Positions 9,001-18,163 are shown, counted from the stretch's first letter. The stretch: 64,000 bases of DNA from Roseobacter sp. MH60115 (GCF_015644665.1 NZ_JADOBQ010000011.1:29382-93381); one strand, 5' to 3'. Program-made: numbers and translations. Notes: generated from the letters alone by a model not told the origin.

Positions 9001-10043
9001 AGCAGGGCATGTTGCAGATCGTCGAGGCCATACGGATTGAACCGGATGTCTACACATCGGCGGAAATGATTGACGACATGCCCAGCCCCAGGGCCTTTGT
9101 GCCGCCGGTGCCGGTGTCGGCGCTGTTCATGGATTTGCCGTTGATGACCGGGGACGAGACCCCGCACGCGCCGCATTTGGCCGTGACCTCCCAACCCTGG
9201 CAGGGATCGGTCGCCGTCTACCAATCGCCAAGTGACAACAATTTTCGCCTCACGGGTCAGATTTCCGCGCGCTCCATCATTGGTATCACACAATCGGATA
9301 TGATCGCAGCACCAGCCGGTCTTCTGGACCGAGGTGCGCCCCTGGAGGTCAAGCTCATCAGCGGGAGCCTGAGTTCGGTCGACGTTGAGGCCATGCTAAG
9401 CGGTGCCAATCTGGCCGCCATTGGGGATGGCACGCCGGACAATTGGGAAATCATCCAGTTTGCCGATACCGAGCTGGTGGAAAAGGATACCTACCGACTG
9501 TCCCGCCGATTGCGCGGACAGCTCGGCAGCGATGGTCTGATGCCGGATGTCTGGCCTGCCGGCTCCTGGTTTGTTCTGCTCAACGGCTTTCCCCAACAGA
9601 TGGAACTCAGCCGCAATCTGCGCCGCGTGGCACAGACCTATCGTATTGGTCCGGCGCGTCGTCCGGTTGATGATATCTCTTATGTCGAGGAGAGGCATGC
9701 GTTCAACGGAAACGGGGAACGGCCCTACGCGCCGGTGCACTTGCGGACGTCGCGCGCGCCAGACGGGAGCGTTGTCGCGCGCTGGGTACGGCGCACGCGG
9801 TTGGATGGCGACGGATGGGATGCCCCCGAAGTGCCGTTGGCGGAGGAAAGCGAAAGTTATTCGGTCCGTGTACGGCAGGGTGATACCGTCCTGCGAGACG
9901 CTATTGTTGACGCATCGGAATGGACCTATTCAAGCGCGGACCAAGTGGTGGATGGGGCTGCGGGCGTCATTGTATTGGAGGTTGCGCAGCTTTCTGCTGT
10001 GTTCGGCGCGGGGCCGTTGCGACAAACTGAAGTGATCCTCTGA
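6093..10043 (+). CDS. GTA tail-tip 'megatron'/host specificity protein (orfg15-like)
   Basis: A 1316-residue tail-tip protein matching orfg15. Residues 1-45 are Gly/Ala-rich and hydrophobic, suited to membrane insertion. A Gly run (about 95-105) follows. A TIM-barrel-like GTA domain covers roughly residues 280-740 (FYPFILMDQ, EAFCIGTEMRGLTQI, FIGIDNYMPMSDW, PIWFTEMGC). A phage tail/baseplate domain lies at about 800-980. The C-terminal third is a beta-rich receptor-binding candidate. The frame is intact over 3.95 kb. It is the last gene of the cluster; a 181-base gap then leads to cysE. Confidence 0.93.
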   Translation: MATLVLSTVGAAVGGSIGGTVAGLSTAVIGRAVGATIGRVIDQKLLGQGSDVVETGKVDRFRISNVGEGDTLAQVYGRMRLGGQVIWASDFVETVTVTGGGGGGGGGKGAPSQPQTETRSYSYSVNLAVAICEGEITRVGRIWANGEEVAPDDLNMRVYRGAKDQLPDPVIEAIEGSGMVPAYRGTAYVVFENLALERFGNRVPQFSFEVARPEQLDEPDPELALTYAIKSVAVIPGTGEYSLATTPVHYTSGPGSRWSANVNTPAEKSDFSASLEALTDELPNCQAASLVVSWFGDDLRCGSCQVRPRVEKKEYDGENMPWTVSGLGRASALAMPLDDGRPIYGGTPTDQSVVQAIHAMHQRGKQVLFYPFILMDQLSGNTLPNPYAPDEMQPRLPWRGRITLSRAPGVDGSPDGTAAADAEVAAFFGTARAAHFSTSGTSVFYNGPQEWSFSRFILHYAALCKAAGGVEAFCIGTEMRGLTQIRGAGNRFVAVEKLQSLAADVRAILGPHVKISYAADWSEYFGYQPQDGSNDRYFHLDPLWADPNIDFIGIDNYMPMSDWREGDDHLDADAGSIYDLDYLRGNIAGGEGYDWYYASKEDAAAQIRTPIEDGAHSEPWIYRYKDIKNWWSNPHHERIGGVRSNTATPWVPASKPIWFTEMGCASIDKGTNQPNKFLDMKSSESSLPKFSNGARDDFIQAQYLRAMVTFWGDETNNPVSAVYGGPMVNMNRAYVWAWDARPYPYFPNNSALWSDSENYARGHWINGRTSARSLASVVTEICRKAGVEDFDTRRLYGNVRGYLVNDVNDARASLQPLMLRYSFDAVERDGQLVFRMRTGQNPVPLDRSILALSDELDGTVEQSRSAQAEMAGRVRLRFVQADADFDVLAEEAVLADERTHSVSTSEIPIALTRGEGRQTAERWLTEARIARETIRFALPPSCLTMGAGDVIELQADQLEGRALYRIDRVEQGMLQIVEAIRIEPDVYTSAEMIDDMPSPRAFVPPVPVSALFMDLPLMTGDETPHAPHLAVTSQPWQGSVAVYQSPSDNNFRLTGQISARSIIGITQSDMIAAPAGLLDRGAPLEVKLISGSLSSVDVEAMLSGANLAAIGDGTPDNWEIIQFADTELVEKDTYRLSRRLRGQLGSDGLMPDVWPAGSWFVLLNGFPQQMELSRNLRRVAQTYRIGPARRPVDDISYVEERHAFNGNGERPYAPVHLRTSRAPDGSVVARWVRRTRLDGDGWDAPEVPLAEESESYSVRVRQGDTVLRDAIVDASEWTYSSADQVVDGAAGVIVLEVAQLSAVFGAGPLRQTEVIL

Positions 10044-10224
10044 CCGCAGCTGTCGGTAGAATATCCTGATTTGCATGGTGTCGCGCCTTGATGTGGGGCA
10101 CTAAATTGCTTGGCATCATGTATCCCGATGGACCTATTCGAAATCGGAATAGATAACATCACAGGTTTGCGTTTGGTTTTTGCTTACTAGATAAAGTAAG
10201 AATCGGTGCAAAAGGATGATGGCT

Positions 10225-11034
10225 ATGGCTGAACTGAAACCGAAGATTGCCCAGGTCGATCCGGCGTGGGATCAGATATGTGCTGAAGCGCGCCAGGCTG
10301 CGTTGGATGAACCCTTGATGGGCGGATTTCTGCATGCGTGCATCCTGCATCACAAGAGCATTGAAAAGGCTTTATCCTACAGGATCGCGGCCAAACTGGC
10401 GTCCAACGAGATGTCCATGGTCGTTGTGCGCGAGATGGTCGAGGAAGCCTATGCCAGTGATGCAACCCTGGTTCAGGCAGCCCGTGCCGATCTGGTCGCG
10501 ATTTACGAGCGCGATCCGGCCTGTCACCGGCTTTTGCAGCCGATCCTCTATTTCAAAGGCTATCAGGCGATGCAGGCCTATCGGGTCGGCCATCACCTCT
10601 GGTCAAAGGGCCATCGCGACTTGGCCTATTTTGTTCAGATGCGTGTCTCAGAGATTTTTGGCGTGGACATTCACCCAGCGGCGCGCATCGGCAAGGGCAT
10701 CATGATCGACCACGCGCATTCGATCGTGATCGGCGAAACAGCGGTGGTGGGCGACAACGTCTCGATGCTGCATTCCGTGACATTGGGCGGGACGGGCAAA
10801 GAGGAAGAGGATCGTCATCCCAAGATCGGGAACGGTGTGCTGATCGGGGCCGGGGCCAAGGTGCTCGGCAACATCAAGGTCGGGCATTGCAGCCGCATTG
10901 CAGCCGGTTCGGTCGTTCTTGAAGAGGTGCCAGCCTGCAAGACGGTCGCCGGAATTCCTGCGCGGATCGTGGGGGAAGCCGGGTGTGATCAGCCATCGAT
11001 TTCCATGAACCACATGTTTGGTCCGGACAGCTAA
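10225..11034 (+). CDS. cysE: Serine O-acetyltransferase
   Basis: A 269-residue serine acetyltransferase, which makes O-acetylserine for cysteine synthesis. The N-terminal helical SATase domain (about 1-140) is followed by a left-handed beta-helix of hexapeptide repeats (IGKGIMIDHAHSIVIGETAVVGDNV, seen at about 155-180, and VLIGAGAKVLGNIKVG). The catalytic His is in the DHAHS motif. Three ATGs are in frame (10216, 10219, 10225). The last is preferred because AAAGGA stands 8 bases before it; the others lie on top of that site. The gene ends before a strong bidirectional terminator shared with pdhC. Confidence 0.95.
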   Translation: MAELKPKIAQVDPAWDQICAEARQAALDEPLMGGFLHACILHHKSIEKALSYRIAAKLASNEMSMVVVREMVEEAYASDATLVQAARADLVAIYERDPACHRLLQPILYFKGYQAMQAYRVGHHLWSKGHRDLAYFVQMRVSEIFGVDIHPAARIGKGIMIDHAHSIVIGETAVVGDNVSMLHSVTLGGTGKEEEDRHPKIGNGVLIGAGAKVLGNIKVGHCSRIAAGSVVLEEVPACKTVAGIPARIVGEAGCDQPSISMNHMFGPDS

Positions 11035-11053
11035 GAGCTCGATCCGGAATTGA

Positions 11054-11080
11054 AAAAGCCGGGGTTTTGCCCCGGCTTTT
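11054..11080. terminator. Bidirectional intrinsic terminator between cysE and pdhC
   Basis: AAAAGCCGGGG (11054-11064), loop TTTTG, then CCCCGGCTTTT (11070-11080) gives an 11-bp stem with an A-tract on the left and a T-tract on the right. It can end cysE transcription (plus) and pdhC transcription (minus) between the convergent genes. Confidence 0.9.
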
Positions 11081-11105
11081 GTCTTTTATCACGTCATCTG
11101 AATGA

Positions 11106-12416
11106 CTAGGCCAGCATCGTCATCGGGTTTTCAAGGTTTTCCTTGATGGCCTGCAACAGTTGCGCGCCCAATGCGCCATCGATCACGCGATGGTCGACGG
11201 AGAGCGTGACGGACATGACGGTTGCGACTGCCAGTTCCCCATCAGCCCCCACGATTGGTTTTTTGACGCCCGCGCCGACCGCCAGAATGGCACCGTGCGG
11301 CGGATTGATGACCGCATCAAAGTTGTCGATGCCGAACATCCCGAGGTTCGAGATGGCAAAGCTGCCACCCTGATACTCATGGGGCGCGAGCTTGCGATCC
11401 CGGGCACGTCCGGCGAGATCCTTCATTTCTGCCGATAGTGCGGAGAGCGATTTCATCTCGGCGTCCTTCAACACAGGTGTGAACAGCCCGCCTTCGATGG
11501 CAACGGCCACGGCGACATCGGAGGGTTTCAGTTTCAGCATCCGGTCGCCCGCCCAGACGGCATTTGCGTCCGGCACGGATTGCAGCGCCAGGGCACAAGC
11601 CTTGATGATGAAGTCGTTGACCGAAAGCTTCACGCTGCGGCTTTCGAGTTGCTTGTTCAGCTCACCGCGGAACTTCAGCAGCGCATCCAGCTCTATGTCG
11701 CGGCGCAGGTAGAAATGCGGGATCGACTGTTTGGCCTCGGTCAGGCGGGCGGCGATGGTCTTGCGCATGCCGTTGAGGCTGATTTCCTCGTATTCGCGTC
11801 CATCGTACATGGCCATAACAGCGTCCGCTGCCGGGCCGGTGGTCGGTGCCGCAGCTGCGGGTGTCGCTGCAGGCGCGCTGGCTGCGGCCGGTTTGGGGGC
11901 CGCACTGGCGCCCTCGACGTCCGCCTTTACAATCCGACCATGCGGGCCTGAGCCTTTGATATCCGCGAGGTCCAGACCCTTGTCAGCGGCGATCCGGCGT
12001 GCCAACGGAGAGGCGAAGATCCGGGTACCATCTGCGGCCTGTGGGGCAGGGGTGCTGCCTGCTGCCGGAGTGGCGGGCGCCTCGGAGGCCGCAGGGGCCG
12101 CCTCGTTGCCCGCGTCGGCGGCTTGTGCCGCCTCCGGCGCGGGCGTCGACGTGTCGATATCGTCTGCACTTTCGCCTTCTTCCAGCAAAACCGCGATGGC
12201 GGTGTTGACCTTCACCCCTTCGGTGCCTTCGGCCACGAGGATCTTACCGATGGTGCCTTCATCGACGGCCTCGAATTCCATCGTGGCCTTGTCGGTTTCG
12301 ATCTCGGCCATGATGTCGCCGGAGGAGACCGTGTCGCCTTCTTTCACGTGCCATTTAGCAAGGGTGCCCTCTTCCATGGTGGGGCTCAGAGCGGGCATGA
12401 GGATTTCTGTCGGCAT
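11106..12416 (-). CDS. pdhC: Pyruvate dehydrogenase E2, dihydrolipoamide acetyltransferase
   Basis: The 436-residue E2 core of the pyruvate dehydrogenase complex, which moves the acetyl group from lipoamide to CoA. Residues 1-78 are a lipoyl domain with the lipoylated Lys in ETDKATME. An Ala/Pro linker follows (about 90-130), then the peripheral subunit-binding domain ([18 protein letters not shown], about 132-165). The catalytic domain (about 210-436) holds the active-site motif [11 protein letters not shown] near the C-terminus. It is the last gene of pdhA-pdhB-pdhC. Its first 115 residues are nearly identical to those of PdhB. Confidence 0.97.
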   Translation of the reverse strand: MPTEILMPALSPTMEEGTLAKWHVKEGDTVSSGDIMAEIETDKATMEFEAVDEGTIGKILVAEGTEGVKVNTAIAVLLEEGESADDIDTSTPAPEAAQAADAGNEAAPAASEAPATPAAGSTPAPQAADGTRIFASPLARRIAADKGLDLADIKGSGPHGRIVKADVEGASAAPKPAAASAPAATPAAAAPTTGPAADAVMAMYDGREYEEISLNGMRKTIAARLTEAKQSIPHFYLRRDIELDALLKFRGELNKQLESRSVKLSVNDFIIKACALALQSVPDANAVWAGDRMLKLKPSDVAVAVAIEGGLFTPVLKDAEMKSLSALSAEMKDLAGRARDRKLAPHEYQGGSFAISNLGMFGIDNFDAVINPPHGAILAVGAGVKKPIVGADGELAVATVMSVTLSVDHRVIDGALGAQLLQAIKENLENPMTMLA

Positions 12417-12428
12417 CTGATGCGCTCC

Positions 12429-13811
12429 TTACTTGTAGGTGACTTGCTTCACGGCGGCGACGACCTCGTCAGTGGTCACCAGCGCAAGCTTTTCAAGGTT
12501 CGCCGCATAGGGCATCGGGACATCCTTGCCGGTGCAGTTGATCACCGGCGCATCGAGATAGTCGAAGGCCTCCTGCATGATGACGCTTGAGATATAGTTG
12601 CCGACGGAGCCTTGCGGCCAACCTTCCTCGACTGTGACGCAGCGGTTGGTCTTCATCACGGATTTGAGGATGCTGCCGGTGTCCATCGGGCGCAAGGTAC
12701 GCAGATCAATGACCTCGGCGGAGATGCCTTCCTCTGCGAGTTGATCGGCGGCGGCAAGCGCGTAGCTCATTCCGATGCCGAAGCTGACGATGGTGACATC
12801 CGAGCCTTCGCGCCAGATGCGCGCCTTGCCAAACGGTACCGTATAATCATCGATCTCCGGCACGTCGAAGCTGCGGCCGTAGAGGATTTCATTTTCGAGG
12901 AAAATCACCGGGTTGGGATCGCGGATGGCGGTTTTCATTAGCCCTTTGTAGTCGGAAGCGGAGTAGGGCATCGCGACCTTCAGGCCGGGCACCTGCATGT
13001 ACCAGGCGGCGTAGTCCTGGCTGTGCTGGGCGCCTACGCGCGCGGCGGCACCGTTGGGGCCACGGAAGACCATGGGCGCGCCCATCTGGCCGCCGGACAT
13101 GTAAAGTGTCTTGGCTGCGGAGTTGATGATCTGGTCGATGGCCTGCATGGCAAAGTTGAAGGTCATGAACTCAACGATGGGGCGCAACCCGCCGAAGGCG
13201 GCGCCAGTGGCGATCCCGGCAAAGCCATGTTCGGTGATCGGCGTGTCGATGACCCGCTTGGCCCCGAATTCATCGAGCAGGCCCTGGGAGATTTTATAAG
13301 CGCCCTGATATTCGGCGACTTCTTCGCCCATCAGGAACACGTTTTCATCGCGGCGCATCTCTTCGGCCATGCCGTCGCGAAGGGCCTCGCGGACGGTCTG
13401 CTGTTTCAGCGTGGTGCCTTCCGGCCAGTCGGGTGAAGTGTCGGTCTGAGGGGCGGATGGAGCAGGGGCGGGCGCCTCGGAGGCCGCAGGGGCCGCCTCG
13501 TTGCCCGCGTCGGCGGCTTGTGCCGCCTCCGGCGCGGGCGTCGAGGTGTCGATATCGTCGGCACTTTCGCCCTCTTCCAGCAAAACCGCGATGGCGGTGT
13601 TCACCTTCACCCCTTCGGTGCCTTCGGCTACGAGGATCTTGCCGATGGTGCCTTCATCGACGGCCTCGAATTCCATCGTCGCCTTGTCGGTTTCGATCTC
13701 GGCCATGATGTCGCCGGAGGAGACGGTATCACCCTCCTTGACCAGCCATTTGGCCAGCGTGCCTTCTTCCATTGTCGGGCTCAGAGCGGGCATGAGAATT
13801 TCTGTTGCCAT
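12429..13811 (-). CDS. pdhB: Pyruvate dehydrogenase E1 beta subunit with N-terminal lipoyl domain
   Basis: A 460-residue E1 beta subunit. Residues 1-78 are a lipoyl domain (Lys in ETDKATME) joined by an Ala/Pro-rich linker (about 80-125) to a standard E1-beta body (transketolase-like pyrimidine domain from about 137, C-terminal domain from about 330). A lipoyl domain on E1 beta is known from alphaproteobacterial PDH. The gene is 3 bases downstream of pdhA and 12 bases upstream of pdhC. Only two residues differ from the PdhC N-terminus over about 115 positions, including the linker, which normally drifts fast. Confidence 0.97.
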   Translation of the reverse strand: MATEILMPALSPTMEEGTLAKWLVKEGDTVSSGDIMAEIETDKATMEFEAVDEGTIGKILVAEGTEGVKVNTAIAVLLEEGESADDIDTSTPAPEAAQAADAGNEAAPAASEAPAPAPSAPQTDTSPDWPEGTTLKQQTVREALRDGMAEEMRRDENVFLMGEEVAEYQGAYKISQGLLDEFGAKRVIDTPITEHGFAGIATGAAFGGLRPIVEFMTFNFAMQAIDQIINSAAKTLYMSGGQMGAPMVFRGPNGAAARVGAQHSQDYAAWYMQVPGLKVAMPYSASDYKGLMKTAIRDPNPVIFLENEILYGRSFDVPEIDDYTVPFGKARIWREGSDVTIVSFGIGMSYALAAADQLAEEGISAEVIDLRTLRPMDTGSILKSVMKTNRCVTVEEGWPQGSVGNYISSVIMQEAFDYLDAPVINCTGKDVPMPYAANLEKLALVTTDEVVAAVKQVTYK

Positions 13812-13814
13812 GGA

Positions 13815-14825
13815 TCAAGCCTCCTGCGGAACTTCTGTGGCGTAAATATCGGTCCAGAGCTCTTCGACAGCCGGCTCCGGTGAGGTCTTGGCGAACTCGG
13901 CGCTCTCGTTCACGATTTCCTTGATCTCCTTGTCGATGGCCTTGAGATCGTCTTCGCTGGCATGTTTGCCGGTCAGCAGCAGGGAGCGCACCTGTTCGAT
14001 CGGGTCGCGTTCGTCGCGCATCTTTTGCACTTCTTCGCGGGTGCGGTACTTGGCCGGGTCCGACATGGAGTGGCCCCGGTAGCGGTAGGTCTTGATCTCG
14101 AGAATGTACGGTCCCTTGCCGGAGCGACAGTGGGCCACGGCCTTTTCACCGGCCTCTTTCACGGCCAGCACGTCCATGCCATCCACAGCCTCGCCGGGGA
14201 TGCCGAAGGATTTGCCGCGCTCATAAATTTCCGCAGAAGAGGTGGAGCGTTGCTGCGATGTGCCCATGGCATATTGATTGTTTTCGATCACAAAGACGCA
14301 CGGCAGCTTCCACAGGGCGGCCATGTTGAAGGCCTCATAGACCTGGCCCTGATTGGCCGCGCCATCGCCGAAGTAGGTGAAGGTGACGCGACCGTTTTCC
14401 TTGTACTTATCTGCGAAAGCGAGGCCCGCGCCCAGCGGTACCTGCGCTGCGACGATGCCGTGGCCACCATAGAAATGCTTCTCCTTGGAGAACATGTGCA
14501 TGGAGCCACCCTTGCCCTTGGAATAGCCGCCTTCGCGGCCCGTCAACTCGGCCATCACGCCGTTGGGGTCCATACCGCAGGCCAGCATATGGCCGTGGTC
14601 GCGGTAGGAGGTGATGCGCTTGTCACCCTCTTCGGCGGCGGCCTCAAGGCCCACCACAACCGCTTCCTGACCGATGTAGAGGTGGCAGAACCCGCCAATC
14701 AGACCCATGCCGTAAAGCTGGCCCGCCTTTTCCTCGAACCGCCGGATCAGCAGCATGTCGCGGTAATAGGCTTTGAGCTCTTCCGCAGAAACATTCGGTT
14801 TTTTGGTGGATTTTCGCGGTGCCAT
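13815..14825 (-). CDS. pdhA: Pyruvate dehydrogenase E1 alpha subunit
   Basis: A 336-residue E1 alpha subunit, which decarboxylates pyruvate with thiamine diphosphate. The cofactor motif begins GDGAANQGQVYEAFNMA (about residue 168) and ends in ENNQYAMG. The serine-containing loop YRYRGHSMSDPAKYRTREE is present at about 265-285. It is the first gene of the PDH operon. The start MAPRKSTKKPN is preceded by a GGGAGAA site. An inverted repeat about 40 bases upstream is shared with the lpdA promoter. Confidence 0.97.
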   Translation of the reverse strand: MAPRKSTKKPNVSAEELKAYYRDMLLIRRFEEKAGQLYGMGLIGGFCHLYIGQEAVVVGLEAAAEEGDKRITSYRDHGHMLACGMDPNGVMAELTGREGGYSKGKGGSMHMFSKEKHFYGGHGIVAAQVPLGAGLAFADKYKENGRVTFTYFGDGAANQGQVYEAFNMAALWKLPCVFVIENNQYAMGTSQQRSTSSAEIYERGKSFGIPGEAVDGMDVLAVKEAGEKAVAHCRSGKGPYILEIKTYRYRGHSMSDPAKYRTREEVQKMRDERDPIEQVRSLLLTGKHASEDDLKAIDKEIKEIVNESAEFAKTSPEPAVEELWTDIYATEVPQEA

Positions 14826-14863
14826 CTGAGCGGTTCTCCCTCGTCGCGCCCGGCTTCGGGCAG

Positions 14864-14883
14864 ATAGTTTAGCGTTAAACTAT
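14864..14883. promoter_or_regulatory. Inverted repeat upstream of pdhA, probable operator (shared with lpdA)
   Basis: ATAGTTTA (14864-14871), spacer GCGT, TAAACTAT (14876-14883): a perfect 8+8 inverted repeat 39-58 bases before the pdhA start. The same arms with a 4-base spacer occur before lpdA at 39687-39710. The regulator is not identified; E. coli PdhR uses a different motif. Confidence 0.7.
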
Positions 14884-14972
14884 TCTTTATCGGATTCGCA
14901 CGCGTAAGGCGAGGGGCAATCTGACGCGTGGTCAGGCAGCTTTGAATTCAGCCATTCTTGAGAGCTAAGCGC

Positions 14973-15272
14973 TTAGCGGATAACGATTTCATCCGCGCGG
15001 ATCATGCCAAGGACGGAGCGCGCCTGCTCATCCAGAAGATCCAGATCGAGGAAATTGTCCGACAGCCGCTGGGTCAGGTTCTCCATCCGGGAGACCTCTT
15101 GTTGCACATGGGTCAGCTGCTTTTGCAGCGCATCGGCTTCGGCCACGATCTCGGCGCGGCGGAACAGGCCAAAATCACCCTGTACGGCGGCGAATGTAAA
15201 ATAGGTGGCCAATCCCAAGGCCGCCGTGAAGAAAACGAATGTGCCAAATGCGGGTCGGGGTGTGCGGGTCAT
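14973..15272 (-). CDS. Septum formation initiator, FtsB/DivIC-like
   Basis: A 99-residue bitopic membrane protein. Residues 8-28 form one membrane segment (FGTFVFFTAALGLATYFTFAA), followed by FRRAEIVAEADALQKQL, a coiled coil to about residue 75, and a short C-terminal DEQARSVLGMIRADEIVI. This is the FtsB/DivIC layout, so it probably belongs to the FtsQLB division complex at the inner membrane. The family is often found beside pyruvate dehydrogenase genes in alphaproteobacteria. Low sequence conservation limits certainty on which subunit it is. Confidence 0.85.
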   Translation of the reverse strand: MTRTPRPAFGTFVFFTAALGLATYFTFAAVQGDFGLFRRAEIVAEADALQKQLTHVQQEVSRMENLTQRLSDNFLDLDLLDEQARSVLGMIRADEIVIR

Positions 15273-15406
15273 CTGCCGTGCCTCTTGGTCGCCTCTTACC
15301 GGGCGTAGCGGAACTATGGCACAGGCGCCGTAAAAAGGGAATCCCCTTTGTCACATTTCCTTTGGAAAACAGGCGGTTTCGCGCGCGGGCACCGCCGAGA
15401 TCGAAG

Positions 15407-16594
15407 TCACTCGGAGAGCGCCGCAACCCCAGGTAGTTCCTTGCCTTCCATCCATTCCAGGAATGCACCGCCCGCTGTGGAGATATAGGTGAAATCCTCC
15501 GCCGCACCGGCCTGATTGAGCGCGGCAACCGTATCGCCGCCTCCAGCAACCGAAATCAACTGCCCTGCCTTGGTCAGACGTGCGGCCTCTGCCGCGGCGG
15601 CATTTGTGGCCTGATCGAAAGGGGCGATCTCAAAGGCGCCCAATGGGCCATTCCAGATCAGTGTTTTCAGATCGGCAAAAGCCGCACAGACGGAATTCGC
15701 GCTCTCAGGGCCTGCGTCCAGGACCATCTGATCTGCGTCCAGGACCGTATCCGCGCCGAGGGGCAGGGCGTCATGGTCGGCACCTGCCTTGAATTCCCGG
15801 GCGACCAACCCATCCACGGGCAGCAGAATGCGGCAGCCGGTCTTTTCTGCCTCCGCCATGATCGCCTTGGCCGTGTCGATGAAATCGGGCTCCTGCAGGG
15901 ACGCACCCAATTGCGCGCCCTGGGCGGCGAGGAACGTGTTTGCCATGCCGCCGCCGATCACCAGCAGATCAAGCTTGCCCACCAGATTTTCCAGCAGTGC
16001 GATTTTTGTCGAGACCTTGGCGCCACCTACAACCGCACCGACGGGGCGTTCGGGATGGGCCAGCGCGCTTTCGAGGGCGGAGAGCTCCGCCTGCATCAAA
16101 CGACCCGCGCAGGAGGGCAGCAGATGCGCGACGCCGGTTGTCGAGGCATGGGCACGGTGCGCGGCAGAGAAAGCATCGTTGCAGAACACGTCACCCAAGC
16201 TGGCGAGGAACTGCGCCATGCCGGGATCATTGGCCTCTTCCCCCGCGGCAAAGCGGGTGTTTTCCACCAATACGACGGTCCCGGCGGGCAGGGCTTTCAG
16301 TTCGTCAGGATCGGGGCGTTCAACAAAGGTCACGTCCTGACCGAGGGCTGCCTCAAGCGCGGGCAGGGTGACCCGCAGCGACATCTCCGGCACGACCTTG
16401 CCCTTGGGGCGCCCGAAATGGGCCAGCAGAATGGGTAGGCCACCCGCGGCGAGAATATCGCGAATGGTCGGCACGATCCGATCAATGCGCGTGGTGTCCG
16501 TGACGCGGCCATCCTCGACCGGCACGTTGATATCCACCCGCACCAGCACTCGCTTGCCGTCAAGCTCCATATCGTCCAGCGTCTTCCAGCCCAT
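15407..16594 (-). CDS. pgk: Phosphoglycerate kinase
   Basis: A 395-residue phosphoglycerate kinase of glycolysis and gluconeogenesis. The N-terminal substrate motif is [15 protein letters not shown] (about 14-28) and the C-terminal nucleotide part shows [16 protein letters not shown] (about 349-364). Length is normal. It is transcribed away from the cyclophilin pair and 134 bases upstream of the FtsB-like gene. The two gap paralogues lie about 38 kb away, so glycolytic genes are split in this chromosome. Confidence 0.97.
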   Translation of the reverse strand: MGWKTLDDMELDGKRVLVRVDINVPVEDGRVTDTTRIDRIVPTIRDILAAGGLPILLAHFGRPKGKVVPEMSLRVTLPALEAALGQDVTFVERPDPDELKALPAGTVVLVENTRFAAGEEANDPGMAQFLASLGDVFCNDAFSAAHRAHASTTGVAHLLPSCAGRLMQAELSALESALAHPERPVGAVVGGAKVSTKIALLENLVGKLDLLVIGGGMANTFLAAQGAQLGASLQEPDFIDTAKAIMAEAEKTGCRILLPVDGLVAREFKAGADHDALPLGADTVLDADQMVLDAGPESANSVCAAFADLKTLIWNGPLGAFEIAPFDQATNAAAAEAARLTKAGQLISVAGGGDTVAALNQAGAAEDFTYISTAGGAFLEWMEGKELPGVAALSE

Positions 16595-16721
16595 GCCCTG
16601 ATCCTTTCCTCAAAACTGCCCCCGTGTTTTGCGCGTATGACCGCTTGCGTCAATGACCTGCTTGGCATTCAGGGCCACAGGATTTAGGTACTCGGCCAAG
16701 CAAACAGACAGGAGCGCCGAT

Positions 16722-17228
16722 ATGGCCGAGATCAAAGACCCCGAAAACACGATACTGATGGAGCTGAAGGGGGGTACGGTGACCATCCAACTGCTGCCGG
16801 ATGTGGCCCCGAAACATGTGGAGCGGATGAAGGAACTCGCGCGGTCCGGCCAGTATGACAACGTGGCGTTTCATCGGGTGATCGACGGCTTCATGGCGCA
16901 GACCGGCGACGTGCAGCACGGCAACATGGAAGAGGGGTTCAACCTGCGCATGGCGGGCACCGGCGGGTCGGACATGGACAATGTTCCGGCTGAATTCTCC
17001 AAGATCCCGCATGCACGTGGCTCGATTGGCGCCGCACGGTCGCAAAACCCCGACAGCGCCAACAGCCAGTTCTTCATCAACTTCAAGGACAATGATTTCC
17101 TGAACGGCCAGTACACCGTTTACGGGCAGGTGATCGAAGGCATGGAGCACGTGGATGCCATCACGCGGGGCGAGCCGCCAGCGGAGCCTGACCGGATGAT
17201 CTCCGTCAAGGTGGCTGCAGATGCATAA
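16722..17228 (+). CDS. Peptidyl-prolyl cis-trans isomerase, cyclophilin type, cytoplasmic
   Basis: A 168-residue cyclophilin without a signal peptide. The catalytic segment FHRVIDGFMAQTGD (about 48-61) and NSQFFINF (about 113-120) are complete. The start at 16722 has AGGAG 7 bases upstream; an in-frame start at 16653 would add a tail not found in the family. The stop overlaps the next gene by 8 bases, so the two cyclophilins are coupled. Together they would serve cytoplasm and periplasm. Confidence 0.95.
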   Translation: MAEIKDPENTILMELKGGTVTIQLLPDVAPKHVERMKELARSGQYDNVAFHRVIDGFMAQTGDVQHGNMEEGFNLRMAGTGGSDMDNVPAEFSKIPHARGSIGAARSQNPDSANSQFFINFKDNDFLNGQYTVYGQVIEGMEHVDAITRGEPPAEPDRMISVKVAADA

Positions 17229-17766
17229 GGCGCTCATCGCATCGCTGATGCTGGCCACCCCGGCCCTGGCCACCGGTATCGAGATCGAGGTTGCGGGCGA
17301 GGCCAGCGGCACCATCAAGATCGACCTGCTTGAGGAAGTCGCGCCCGGCCACGTGGAACGCATCAAGGCGCTGGCGGAAAGCGGCGCCTATGATGGAGTG
17401 GTTTTTCACCGCGTGATCAAAGGGTTCATGGCGCAGACCGGCGACGTCGAGCACGGCAAGCTGGGCGGTGACATGCGCCGCGCGGGCACCGGCGGCTCGG
17501 ACCAGCCGGATCTGGCTGCAGAGTTCTCGGACGTGCCCTTTGACCGCGGCGTCGTGGGCATGGCGCGGGCACAAAACCCGGATAGCGCCAACAGCCAGTT
17601 CTTCATCATGTTCCAGGAGGGGTACTTCCTGAACGGCCAATACACCGTTGTTGGCCGCGTGACAGAAGGGCTCGACGTGCTTGACGCGATCAAGCTTGGC
17701 ACCGGCCCCAATGGCGCCGTCATCGGTGAACCAGACGTGATGCAAAAGGTTACTGTCACTGAATAG
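17221..17766 (+). CDS. Peptidyl-prolyl cis-trans isomerase, cyclophilin type, exported
   Basis: A 181-residue cyclophilin with a signal peptide: MHKALIASLMLATPALA, with probable cleavage after ALA near residue 17. The enzyme core is intact (FHRVIKGFMAQTGD, then NSQFFIMF). It overlaps the cytoplasmic paralogue by 8 bases and resembles it closely, which points to tandem duplication followed by gain or loss of the export signal. It would act on proline bonds of periplasmic proteins. Confidence 0.94.
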   Translation: MHKALIASLMLATPALATGIEIEVAGEASGTIKIDLLEEVAPGHVERIKALAESGAYDGVVFHRVIKGFMAQTGDVEHGKLGGDMRRAGTGGSDQPDLAAEFSDVPFDRGVVGMARAQNPDSANSQFFIMFQEGYFLNGQYTVVGRVTEGLDVLDAIKLGTGPNGAVIGEPDVMQKVTVTE

Positions 17767-17778
17767 AACTCGTCTCAC

Positions 17779-17812
17779 ACCGACCCGCCACCGAGATTGG
17801 TGGTGGGTCGGT
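17779..17812 (+). terminator. Stem-loop after the cyclophilin pair
   Basis: A 14-base arm (17779-17792) pairs with 17799-17812 around the loop GAGATT, with one G-T pair. It begins 13 bases after the stop. No T-tract follows, so it may terminate inefficiently or stabilise the mRNA end. Confidence 0.5.
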
Positions 17813-18163
17813 CAACGACGGCTTCAGGCCCGCTTCTGTGATTTTCTACATAGCGGCAAGGGTCCCGTTTTGGGAAACAGACAAGAGTCCTCGCAGAATT
17901 CTTGACCCAAACCGAACCCTGGTTGTTTTGGTTGTTTCCGCACTAGCCCTTTCAAAGCTGGCATTGGCGTGCCGCGTAACAGGTCTTCTCTTTTTGCAGT
18001 TTTGATGGGCTGGGGAGCGCGCGAGCAGTCGCACCGGAACGACCTAACCTGGGCAGCAAAAGGTAGTTTGCAAAGAAGGAACGACGATTGCATGGTGTCC
18101 GGCCTCACTGGATAGGCGGATAGATCGCCGAGCGGGTTCTGATCCTTTCATCGCACAAAAGCC
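17813..18163. other. Intergenic region between cyclophilins and giant gene, no gene seen
   Basis: About 350 bases between convergent genes. A minus-strand open frame of 94 codons exists (17824-18108), but it has no good ribosome site and its translation looks like non-coding sequence. No clear terminator for the giant gene was found. Confidence 0.5.

Noticed and set aside
14964..14977. Perfect palindrome GCTAAGCGCTTAGC at the end of the FtsB-like gene
   Set aside because: It overlaps the stop codon, has no T-tract and no second copy was seen, so it has no clear meaning.
17824..18108. 94-codon open frame on the minus strand
   Set aside because: No ribosome site, irregular composition, and it lies between convergent genes; it looks like chance.
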